Shown here in pieces: positions 9,901 to 19,700 of a stretch of 64,000 nt of DNA. Numbering within the stretch: the stretch's first letter is position 1; every line of letters begins with the position of its first letter. The position numbers were made by a program, and so were the translations under genes. The notes under the pieces were generated by a model. The model ran no database searches. It was given only the letters and a program-made list of their open reading frames with translations, and had not been told where the DNA came from. The DNA is from Branchiostoma floridae (taxonomy: Eukaryota; Chordata; Leptocardii; Amphioxiformes; Branchiostomatidae), in NCBI RefSeq assembly GCF_000003815.2, contig NC_049988.1:6145192-6209191 (forward strand), written 5' to 3'.

Positions 9901-11834
9901 TCTTCCTTCGTCGCAACAACAACACAAGGGTTGCTGGCTTCTTCAGTTGTAAGCTTAAGCCACACCAGCGCCAATGGCTACCATGCGAACTAGAGGCCCT
10001 TGCTATAACATCCGCCCTGAAACATTTCAAGCCGTTCTTTATACAGACAACTAAACCAGCATTTCTGGTCACAGACTCCAAACCGTGTGTCCAGGCGGTG
10101 GAAAAGCTACGCCGAGGCGAGTTCTCCCACAGTCCACGAGTGTCCACCTTCCTTGCCGCTATAAGCCAGTTCCCGATCAGTGTTCAACACATCAGCGGTA
10201 AACACAATCTATCTACCGACTACGCCAGCCGCCACGCCCTGGAGTGTTCTGACAGCAAATGCCAAGTCTGCTCCTTCGTCCATGCCCTCAGTGAGGAACC
10301 AGTCATTAACACCACCACGCTTAGTTCGGCGTCTAACCTAGACCTCCCAGTGTACACCAGTCGCCAGGCTTGGCACGCCATCCAGAACTCGTGTTCTTCA
10401 TTACGACGGGTCTTCGCTCACCTTCAGCAAGGCACACGCCCATCAAAGAAGGACACCAAAGCCCGTGATGTTAAGTCCTACCTGTCACGCGTTACCATCG
10501 CTCCCGACGGTCTATTGATTGTTCCCAACAGAGATATGTTTGGTGTCACACGTGATCGCATAGTGGTCCCCCGTCAGGTGGCCCACGGCCTGGCTACAGC
10601 GATTCACCTCCGGATTGGCCACCCCACCTGCCACCAACTCAAGGCTGTCTTCTCCAGGTATTTCTTTGCCTTAAACATGGACGCCGTTCTCCACCAGGTC
10701 TCGGATGCATGTGACCAATGTGCCTCCCTCAAACGCCAACTACCCATCCCTCCGTCCTTCACCACACAACCACCTCCTTCAACGGTCCTCACCTCGTTCG
10801 CAGCAGATGTGATGAGACGAGCCCGCCAACAAATCCTTGTTGTCAGAGAATGCAGTACCTCCTTCACAAGTACTCAGCTCATCAGCGGCGAAACATCCAC
10901 CAGCCTCAGAGATGGACTAGTTGCATTGTGCACTCCACTTCGTCTCCTGGATGGTCCTCCTGCTGTCATACGTTGTGACCCAGCCCCAGGATTCCAGGCC
11001 CTGATCAACGACCCCTGGTTGACAGAACATCGTCTCCAGATTGAAGTAGGGCACCACAAAAATGTCAACAAAAACCCTATTGCAGAACGCGCCATTGAGG
11101 AGCTGAGAGAGGAACTCCGTAAGATTGACCCTCTTGGCCAACCTATCACACCCGCCCAACTAGCCGTGGTCACGGCCTCCCTGAACACAAAGGTCCGATC
11201 CAACGGCCTCTCATCGCGAGAGTATCTGTACCAACGAGACCAATTCAGTGGCGAGCAACTCCCACTTTCCGACAACCGTCTCCTCGAAGAACAACACCGC
11301 CGTCGTTCCGAAAACCACGCCCCCAGCGCCAAATCCAAATGCCCCAAGGCAGGGCTCGCGCCCACTCCCACCTTCCATGTGGGAGACTTAGTCTATGTCC
11401 ATTCAGATAGAGACAAATCCCAAGCTCGCAGTCGGTACCTAGTCACAGCAGTGGAAAAGGACTGGATCTATATCTCCAAGTTTATCGGTCGCCAGCTGCG
11501 TGCTAGATCCTACAAGGTTCGATCAGCAGAATGCTATCCTATCCCATGCCAGGTGCCACCGCAGCAACGCCAGACTGTCCCCTCTGACGATGACAACAAC
11601 GACGATTCTGACCCTGAAGACCCTATTCCTTCAGTCCCGGCAAACGATCCGGTTCCAGCAGAAGACTTGGTTCCAGTCAACGGCCCCCTACCAGAACTTA
11701 ACGACCCACCGAACACTCCTCCCCCTCTGCCAGAACTCCATAACCCACCGGACACTCCTCCTCCCTTGCCCCAACGCCAGTCCGACCGATGCAGACGACA
11801 GCCGCGGTACCTGAAAGACTTTGTGCTGTCATAG
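6948..11834 (+). CDS. Retrotransposon gag-pol polyprotein
   Basis: A single frame of 1,628 residues with no gag-pol frameshift. Approximate order: gag 1-275; Cys/His knuckle 279-297 with spacing C-2-C-9-H-4-C instead of the usual 2-4-4; acidic linker; aspartic protease with LLDSGAESS near 375; reverse transcriptase about 660-860; RNase H with ATDAAARP near 971 and TDSKP further on; integrase with an HHCC zinc site near 1219, then Asp, Asp and Glu (ADVM, RCDPAPG, ERAIEEL); a C-terminal domain; and a proline-rich tail with repeated PPPLPEL. The RT catalytic box reads KIADDLYCGG, so the tyrosine of YxDD is replaced while both aspartates remain. The ATG at 6948 is preferred over the GTG at 6945. 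The protein copies element RNA and inserts it into the genome, and it looks intact. Confidence 0.95.
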   Translation: MASNRTRKQWPLTTSETITSFESWKNNLVYGLSLDPNFAPFLAPGATWQKQSRGVENRGLVADGEDVPEAQRKTAAQKAAILDMLLGQIANFCPIIARSRICKASVSLNDIWQTIRLHFGFQSTGGYFLDIANIKLEPNEKPEDLYQRLCAAVEDSMLTAAGPITHHGEAMTADEELTPSLENFIVLTWLKLIHPDLPALIKQRYGPELRNKTLASIKPEISLALSSLLDELRSTEDIRTLRLTQNRQPYRKYPSTRPQGAKTKFKTNSNTKSSPATCPLCEQVGRPAFDHYLSVCPYLPAKDKKYMVRTRAVEIDDVYDVDDDIHSDEEEEPSICQAKTISPVPEPSPHVSRVAIRASPHLDAFHHGQTVRILLDSGAESSMIRADEAKRLGLRINPNTTQTPSQADGGRMSGMLGECTTTFYRQKLPLRFEALVVTDLASPIIAGSPFLEANGFTIDFTQRQIRLPDGSISSYTPSVKRHNPHIHRISHNLIRMQDKSTTLWPSDFLELQLPEDLKDYPDVALEPRLDSLSTQQAKAFHQGTYHNIAGYIRVPNISCAPVHIAKNMHLFNAVPVVSVVSPSPTLRSSTVPPDQPPSYQHQPFSDSVHLDPNNILNSTQRYAMSSALQEFDQVFNPQFPGYNGAVGPIQAVVNMGPAQPPQRKGRLPLYGKNRLVELQHTLDDLESKGVIATPEDAQTVVEYLNPSFLVNKPNGGHRLVTAFTDVAKYCKPQPSLLPNVNMVMRQIACWKYIIVSDLTSAYHQIPLHPNSRKYCGIVTPYKGIRVYCRSAMGMPGSETALEELMSRVLGDLLMRGIVAKIADDLYCGGNTFQELLANWKEVLTALQASDLRLSPSKTIICPATTTILGWHWNQGQISASQHTLCTLATCSPPPSITALRSFIGSYKALSRVIPGTSVLLGPLDNLVAGRSSGDPIQWSDEMLEVFRKAQRGLDQHQAVVLPRPDDELWLATDAAARPTGIGATLFLRRNNNTRVAGFFSCKLKPHQRQWLPCELEALAITSALKHFKPFFIQTTKPAFLVTDSKPCVQAVEKLRRGEFSHSPRVSTFLAAISQFPISVQHISGKHNLSTDYASRHALECSDSKCQVCSFVHALSEEPVINTTTLSSASNLDLPVYTSRQAWHAIQNSCSSLRRVFAHLQQGTRPSKKDTKARDVKSYLSRVTIAPDGLLIVPNRDMFGVTRDRIVVPRQVAHGLATAIHLRIGHPTCHQLKAVFSRYFFALNMDAVLHQVSDACDQCASLKRQLPIPPSFTTQPPPSTVLTSFAADVMRRARQQILVVRECSTSFTSTQLISGETSTSLRDGLVALCTPLRLLDGPPAVIRCDPAPGFQALINDPWLTEHRLQIEVGHHKNVNKNPIAERAIEELREELRKIDPLGQPITPAQLAVVTASLNTKVRSNGLSSREYLYQRDQFSGEQLPLSDNRLLEEQHRRRSENHAPSAKSKCPKAGLAPTPTFHVGDLVYVHSDRDKSQARSRYLVTAVEKDWIYISKFIGRQLRARSYKVRSAECYPIPCQVPPQQRQTVPSDDDNNDDSDPEDPIPSVPANDPVPAEDLVPVNGPLPELNDPPNTPPPLPELHNPPDTPPPLPQRQSDRCRRQPRYLKDFVLS

Positions 11835-12293
11835 TCTTAGTGTGACGAAAAGTTATTTTCAAGACCTGATGTATCCCTGAGTAATACTAGTACGTACTCA
11901 CATAGTCCAAACAGATAAACACTTAATGCCAGATATGAAGTATCACCATATATACTCGTGTATTCCATAGTTAGTGTAAACAACAGTTATCGTGTACTTC
12001 ACGGTTATATAAGTCCTGATTCTTAACATAGTTCACACCAGATTGTATACTCCAAAGTTACCTAGGTCCTGATTCTTACCATAGCTCATAGTCATACCAT
12101 GGTAGTGCTCGTAAACTCCAAAGTTACTTAGTTGAGATAACACCATATATTCATAGCTTAGATACTCATAGTCATATCATGGTAGTGTACGTATAAACCC
12201 CAAAGTTACTTAGTTGAAATAACACCATTTATTCATAGCTTAGATACTGACCACAGTTGAAATTGTTAAGCACATGTTCGTTCTTATCACTCA
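11835..12293 (+). other. Retrotransposon 3' non-coding region
   Basis: It holds imperfect repeats of a unit with CCATGGTAGTG, CCAAAGTTACTTAGTTGA and ATAACACCAT, two to three copies between about 12040 and 12250. No reading frame is seen. Confidence 0.7.
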
Positions 12294-12315
12294 CAAAAAA
12301 AAGGAAAAGAAGAGT
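12294..12315 (+). other. Polypurine tract
   Basis: A purine run (A8, then GGAAAAGAAGAG) lies just upstream of the 3' LTR, where plus-strand DNA synthesis is primed in LTR elements. Confidence 0.75.
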
Positions 12316-12321
12316 AAATCA

Positions 12322-12481
12322 CGCCATAGTTATGTTATGTTAATGTTATGTTATGACGTCAGCGGTGTCCCGGATGTTCTCCGCCATATTGTTGAAGAGT
12401 ATCCAGAAGTTATTAAACCGTGCTGCGTTCATCCCTTGCACTCGCGTCGTCCTTTGCGATCCTGGTAGTTCACTACTGACG
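12322..12481 (+). repeat. 3' LTR of copy 2
   Basis: 160 bp. It agrees with the LTR of copy 1, including the 17-bp block missing from this element's own 5' LTR. Confidence 0.92.
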
Positions 12482-13297
12482 AAGCTTTTCTAGAGTATAG
12501 AAGGAATAGTACTGACACTACTGATCAATGTTCATCAAGTTGTTCTTTTTCAGCCCAGACTATTGTTGATAAGGTAAGGGTATTTTTAGAATCAGTACCG
12601 CACTTTAGTGACCCAGGTTTTGATAGAGACAACTTTGTAAGAAGACAGGAATTATTGAGAATGGAATTAGAAGGTATAGAAGATGACTTCAAGGAGTTTT
12701 GTTCCACAGCATGTGCCCGGGATGAAGTATTTTTGTTTTGGCACAGATTTGTTCATGATGACTTTATGGCATATATTTCTCTTTTCATAGCAATTAGATC
12801 AGGGAATTGGAATTTGCGTTTGTATTCATACAAAATGATGGCACCCCTTTTCCATGCCTTTGACCATGTAATATATTCTAGAATCATTCCCTTGCATCTT
12901 TGTGATATATTGTCTTGTCCTGACCATATTCTCAGATATTTCCAAGAGGGGGGATTTGTTACCAGTATTAATTCTGTTAATTATTCTAATGTAGCTTTAG
13001 ATGAGAGTCATGAAATGTTGATAAATAGGGACACAAAAGAAGTTATTACAGGGCCTAACAAATTTGTAATTGAAGATCTTGTTCTGTTTTTACCATATCG
13101 AGCTAAATTGATTAAACAAGTTAAAAAACAAATTCTTGTCAAAACAAATTGTAGAACTCAAACTGATCTTAGTCCGACTATCATTGAACAAGAAAGGCTG
13201 AATATTGTTTATTATGCAAAAAAAGTTGTAGATGCCGGCATTTTTTCTGCCCTTGTACATGATAGATGTCTGTCCCAACCATTTACAGGAGCTTCTA
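12482..13297 (+). pseudogene. Right fragment of an uncharacterised reading frame
   Basis: It is open from the LTR boundary to the gap, about 270 residues, with no start codon needed at the left because the frame joins 6618-6731. It includes FLFWHRFVHDDFMAYISLF, then LHLCDILSCPDHI and ALDESHEMLINRDTKEV. I recall similar proteins with an FWxRFVHxD motif recurring in invertebrate genomes, which suggests a repeated family, but I cannot name it or its function. It is broken by the LTR element and by the gap. Confidence 0.55.
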
Positions 13298-13397
13298 NNN
13301 NNNNNNNNNNNNNNNNNNNNNNNNNNNNNNNNNNNNNNNNNNNNNNNNNNNNNNNNNNNNNNNNNNNNNNNNNNNNNNNNNNNNNNNNNNNNNNNNN
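13298..13397. other. Assembly gap (100 N)
   Basis: Placeholder gap. The contig to the right runs unbroken to the end of the window. Confidence 0.99.
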
Positions 13398-13753
13398 ATA
13401 GTGTCGAACTTGCCCAACTATCTTAATACTTAAATGTATTTTGACCAACACTATCTGAAGAAAAGTCTTACTTAAGTCACATTCACAGGCTAACGTCACA
13501 TTTCCAAACCGGGGCTCGGCCGTTTGTGGAAACGAAAAATAGACATGTATACGTGAAGATAAACACAAGTAATACCCAAGATTATTGTCTTTACGTCTTG
13601 TGTAGTTTGATGCCTTTCATATCATACTTTTCGTTCCCGTAAGCTGCCCTGCTGGGCCCCGGTTTGGAAACGTGACGTAAACCTTAAGCCAACTAAAATC
13701 CTAATTCAAACATAACCCTATAGATCAATGACTCTTGTCTATTTTTTCCGTAG
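13398..13753. other. Intron or unknown sequence at contig start
   Basis: No exon is seen before the acceptor TTTTTTCCGTAG at 13753. The upstream CLCA exons would be expected here or beyond the gap. Confidence 0.5.
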
Positions 13754-16700
13754 TTTTGCAGACGGTTCTATGGTGGGACTGATCACCTTCAGTGACACGG
13801 CAGCAGTAGACCACGCCCTGACCGAGCTCACGGCGGACTCGCACAGACAGAGCCTCATCACCGCGCTGCCGAGCTCCACATACGGGTCTACTAGCATCGG
13901 GGCAGGTATACAAGCAGGTGGGTTCAACTTGGTATTGGAAAATGTCAACTGTATATGTACACTACTTTGAGTGGCAAATGTAGTCCCTAGTGTTCCGGAA
14001 AAAGGGCGGATATTTTAATGTCCGTATTTTTGTTGAAGTTTGATTTATCTTTCTGATACTGATTTTTCTTGGCTCTGTGTTTACTCTGTTAAGTATGTGA
14101 CTCAAATAACGTACGCATAAATATTTGTGAAATCTGAAAAGCAATATGGGACAGCTTAAATAAAGTACGCACCCCTTTTCCACCAATAAAAAAAACTGTA
14201 TCTCTTACATGTTCAACGCGAGCGTTTGTATCACAGCATGTCAGCATGTTAACTAGATCTATAATTTGTAACTTGCTTGGACACGACGTCTCAGATTCAC
14301 AGACCTAGCTTTACATACCTTTTTTTTGCATTTTGCGGCTTACTCCTGACTAAAAAAATGCATACTATTATACAGGAAACACCAAAACAATTGTTCTCTC
14401 ACCCAATATGCCTTTCCCTGTAAAAACACCCCTTCTCGAAAACGACATTTCATCATTTAAACACCCTTGACTGACAGCTGCCTTCATCACACTGTGATAA
14501 CTAGAAAAAAGCACGCCTTGGCAAAATGCCATCTTTTTAATAAGCACTTGTTTTAGATAATATTGTAACAGTTATTCCCTTTACTTGTAGGCCTGTCCAT
14601 GTTGAAGCCGACCGGCCAAGGCGGAACCATTGTGCTAATGACAGACGGACAGGAGAACACAGCACCTATGATACAGGACGTCTGGCCTTCTGTACTGCAG
14701 CAGAAGGTTACACTTGTTACCATAGCGATAGGTAATTCATACGAAATCCACCATACCTAAAGTTGAACTGTAATTACCAACAAAATACACTGGATTTACC
14801 TAGATTTTTGTTGTTAATTTCTTGACAAAGACTAGAGTCAGATCAGATCAGTCGAAAATTTGGGCAAGTCCAATTTTTGTGCTGGAAATTACAGATCAAT
14901 TGTATCCACAATGACTACTACCAACACAGATAAACTTTCACGTTAACACTATCATACATATTCAAACAAGAAAAAGTTTTTTTCTTTAAAAGCTGGCCGG
15001 TGCGTAATTTGGAAGAAAAGCCTGGACGTAAAACAAAAGCATATGAAAAGATATCAGTAAAACATCGAAGTCTTGAATTGGTCTATTTTCTATCAAAAGA
15101 CATTACATGAGATTTGTTGAACAAAAATAAAACACATTGTAAGAAATAGGGTTCGAACCAATGAATGCAGAACCAGACCTACTCAGGCAACTGGATAATA
15201 ATATATGATTTTGGAAACGGTTAGATAATGGATGTTATGTGAAACGTCCGTTGATGAAGGTTAGACATCCAGGTAATAAGATATGTCAAAAAGCAACTCA
15301 AGCAACTGGATATGATTTTTGAAACGGTCAGACGTTTCAGGTAGTATCCATTATCTTTCGTCAGTGATCTGCAAGAAACAGGTCTTTTATACTCTAACTA
15401 TGAATGAAGACAATTCTAGACGTCCAACAGGAGACATTGTAAGACAAAGTCAAGCTGAAGACAAGTTTACATTTCAACGTTAAAGAAAGCTCAGTCTTCC
15501 GGCCGTTTCTTAAATTATATCCAGTTGCCAAAGTAATTGTTATTTTCCGTATCTAATTACCTGGATGTCTATCCTTCATCGACGTTACAAACGAATACAT
15601 GTCTCCACCAGGTGAATATGCCGACATGAGTCTGGAGGACCTAGCTTCCCAAACCAGCGGACTGAGTTTCTATGACACAGAAGACGCGTCACACCTGTCC
15701 GAGATCTTTACCGCCATCAGCTCCCAAGACTCTGACGTCATCCAGGTGTCCGCGGGGTCGGAGGACGTCATGACGTCAGGAGAGACGCAAACCGGGAGCT
15801 GTCGGATAGACCCAACTGTCGGCAACAACACAGTGTTTCAGTTCGCTTACGTCTGTCAGGTGAGGTTTAGACCTGTAAATGTATAGAAAAGAAGACAATT
15901 ATGCAGCGCCACCTAGCTAGAGCAGTTAGTACTGCAGCCTATTTAGGTGCACCTGTATCTACTAGGGCTGGGTATCGGTACAGCGTACCGGTACAAAACC
16001 GGTTTTTCTTATTGGACCGGTCCAGAAAAACCGGACCTGAAAAAATTAGGTGGACCTGATGCTGGACCGATTAGAAAATTAACAGATTATTTTATCCGGT
16101 ATTCACACGTTTTGGCGCTTGTAGGTGGAAGAAAATAACAAGAGTGAAGTAGAGTAGAGTTTATAGTAACTTCTACTAAATTTTACAGCCAATCGCACAG
16201 GTGCAAATAGCGTTGTAGGATTTTAAAACGCCAATGTAAGTCTAATACTCCACCCAACCGATTTCTTTGTTGTGAAATGGACCATTGGTATGAGTCATAC
16301 TGAATCAGGTCCAGGTTCAGGTCCGGACCTGGACCTGATCCTTTGGACCTGAACCGGACCTGGACCTGAATTTCCTGTACCGGTACCCAGCCCTAGTATC
16401 TACATACTATTAGAAAAGAACACTGTCCCGCAGTGCCACCTAGCTAGAGCAGTTGGTACTGCAGCATGTTGAGGTGCGCCCTTATCGGCATGCATAGAAA
16501 AGAACACTGTCTTGCAGAGTATACCTAGCTAGGTCAGTTAAGAAAGTCAAAACTACTAAAGAGCACCAAGAGGGCAGGTAAGGTCTGGTCTATGCAAACA
16601 GGTAATCGAATATCCATGGCAAATTTTCGGGATTCTTGATACTTTTGGCAATAGGGAAAGGTGTCTAAGGCACCACTATTAAAAAGGGAGGGGGGAGGGC

Positions 16701-19700
16701 ACTTCTACTCTGTTGACTATGGCGGTGATCAGTCTTGTCTTAGTCAATACAAGCAAGGAGGTCCCCTCTTTCAACCTCCTTGATACAAGCCATATTATAC
16801 ATAGATGAAAAGTCTCTATTGAAACAGAAAATTTAAGTGAGCTCGAGCTTTTGATGATTTTGATAGTTTATTCAACTTCTGTTTCTGTCTAGTGTCTAAT
16901 GCGTTTCTCTTTTTAGACTGCTTCTGTGTAGCTAGTATCCATAATTCCCTATAAAAATGTAATCTTTTGTTTTCTGCAGAAATAGACTAGTTTCAGACTC
17001 TCTGGGTTACATTGCTAATGTTTCAAGTTTCTAAGTATCATGGACCATCATCCTTCCCTCTTCTAATATAATAGTGTAAGTGTCCGATGTAGTGACCATA
17101 GATGAGACGAAACAACAGAGATAACTCAGGATGCGGATCTATTCAGAATGGCAACATAACAAACATTCTCTGACTCAGTTGGGATCCACCACTTGCCCGA
17201 AGGGGGTAACAGGCTCTACCAATTATTCTGAATAAATTTGGGATGTTACAATAGGTAAAGCAAATTCCATTTGATAGTCGTTGTACATGTGAGGAGGAGA
17301 TTAAGAGTTGATTTTCTTGTCTGTACAGGATATGTCCAGTCTGCCAGCCTCTCCTGTTATCCTGTACGCACCTGACGGGACAGAGTACGACAGTACGTCA
17401 CCAGGGCTGGAGTACATCATAGACACCACAGCCGGTACTGTACAGATCACCATCCCAGGAACCGCTCAGGTAGGATTGAAATTTGTACCTCAAGCTTTGA
17501 ATGAAAGGTTGTTTTTCATTGACACCATCCAAACAACAGATGTTTGCATGGGTTAAAAACAAAAAAAACATAATGACAGACCCAATTCTTGATGCTGTAG
17601 GTGGTGTAGGTGGCGCTTTTGCAGCAAGAACAAAATCCCAAATGTGGCTAAGTTTGTATCCCCCTCATCCCGATTCATCACTCACCGGGGGTCCACTTTT
17701 AAGTGTTAATGTAAAACAAGACTCCAATATCCTACATTCTACCAACTTAATGAAGTTGTTTTTGGATTTTTGTCTATTTTCCAGGATGGCTTATGGCAGT
17801 ACAGTGTGACAGCAGGCACTCGGGACCCCTGCCTGTCCCAAACCGTTGGGATCCCCAACATCAACCCTGTCATTCAAACCTCTGTCACCACCAGACCGTC
17901 CGGCAACCAACCGCCCATCGAGTGTACGGGAACCCTGGCGCACACGGTCATGAACTTTAGGCAGGAGAGTCAGAGGGTGCAGACATTTTACCTGGTTGTG
18001 CAGAGTGACTATGCCTGCGGGCTGAACGCTGACGTCACGGTGTACGTTACCGAGCCAACAGGACGGGAGGTCACACTGATGATGTCTGACAATGGAGTAG
18101 GTCAGTGGAAGATTCAGTTTTCACCCAAATGAACTTACAATTTTGAATAATAGTCAAATTGTTTTATATCACCCTTTGTTACCATTTTTATCCTCAAGTT
18201 GGTGAACTTTTCTGATTGCTGTACTGCAATAAGCATGCTTGATATCTTAAAGGTGAGGGCCCTAACTTGTAACAGTTGCCTCACAACAACACTTAAGGTA
18301 CAGACGTAATTTGTTTATGTCTCTGCATGGAGCCTTAACTTGACTTGACATATCACCTATAATTGCTCTTGCTGGGCATGTATGGTCATGTATACTAGGA
18401 ATGGCAAACACGCTAATAGAGGATAAATGATATAAATTATGATTTAAGTAGCCCAGTATGTGATTATACGAATTACGAATTATACATTCCATTCAATGAA
18501 TCACTTGCAAAAATGATATACTATTTAGCATCAGGTAGTACTAATAGTAGACTGGTTTAAGAAAGCAATATGCATATCAGTCCTCCTGGCAGCCTAGGAG
18601 GCTGAATTGCGAGGACATTACAATCATGTTCCATTCCACAGTAATGGTAATGCTGCCCTCTTATTATTCTAAACATCTAACAAAGAAGGCCTTCAAAAAC
18701 ATTATGTGTTATGATCACCATATGAATATAATGACTCTACGTTATATAATTTCTTTTTTTAATGATAATCTATCATTCATCCATGATTGTTACCATTTTT
18801 GAGTGTTTTATTATAAATTCACCTCTCTCACTTCAGGTGCAGACATGCTTGCCAGTGACGGTATCTACTCCGCCTACTTCTCTGGTATCTCATAGTAATA
18901 CATTTATCTCACTTCAGGTGCAGACATGCTTGCCAATGATGGTATCTACTCCACCTACTTCTCTGGTATCTCATAGTAATACATTTATCTCACTTCAGGT
19001 GCAGACATGCTTGCCAGTGACGGTATCTACTCCGCCTACTTCTCTGGTATCTCATAGTAATACATTTATCTCACTTCAGGTGCAGACATGCTTGCCAATG
19101 ATGGTATCTACTCCACCTACTTCTCTGGTATCTCATAGTAATACGTTTATCTCACTTCAGGTGCAGACATGCTTGCCAATGACGTATCTACTCCGCCTAC
19201 TTCTCTGGTATCTCATAGTAATACATTTATCTCACTTCAGGTGCAGACATGCTTGCCAATGACGGTATCTACTCCGCGTACTTCTCTGGTATCTCATAGT
19301 AATACGTTTATCTCCCACCAGGTGCAGACATACTTGCCAGTGACGGTATCTACTCCGCCTACTTCTCTGGTATCTCCCAGAATGGGCGCTACAACGTGCG
19401 GGTACAGGTCAGCGGCAGGGTGCACATAGACAACAGCTGCCTTGCTGGTGTCGGGGAGAACTGGGACCCCTTCAGCGGTACAACATCATCATCATCCGGG
19501 GATGACGGGTACCGTGTGGAGATTGACCGTATGGTGTCGCTGGGGTCATTCCAGGTCACCAATTTCATCCCAATGCAGGTAGGATTACCATATACTAAAT
19601 GCTACTCATATCTAAAAATGTCAATTATAGCTGCAGCTGTAGTTACCACCATCTCAGTTGAGATTACAAAGAATAGGGCTCAAAATCGGTCACAGGACAA

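Larger units (their letters stand above)
6732..12481 (+). mobile_element. Complete LTR retrotransposon, Ty3/Gypsy-like, copy 2
   Basis: Total length is 5.75 kb. The order is 143-bp 5' LTR, primer-binding site, one long frame with gag, protease, reverse transcriptase, RNase H and integrase, a 0.49-kb 3' region, a polypurine tract and a 160-bp 3' LTR. Apart from a 17-bp deletion in the 5' LTR, the two LTRs look identical, so insertion was recent. RNase H before integrase, with the HHCC and DDE integrase, fits Ty3/Gypsy rather than Copia. The LTR ends are not a clean TG...CA, and exact ends are uncertain by 1-3 bases. The best target duplication I see is 3 bp (ACG). No envelope gene is visible. 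Confidence 0.93.

Noticed and set aside
6732-12481. Endogenous retrovirus with envelope
   Set aside because: There is no additional frame between the integrase end (11834) and the 3' LTR, and no envelope-like membrane protein.
14806-16272. Genuine gene duplication of CLCA
   Set aside because: Identity extends through introns with one base change and only one exon is included, next to gaps. Allelic or assembly duplication is the simpler reading.
18762-19262. An open frame of 166 codons made of 27-residue repeats
   Set aside because: It is a by-product of the 81-bp array having a length divisible by three. It has no splice or start context and reads the decoy exons out of frame.
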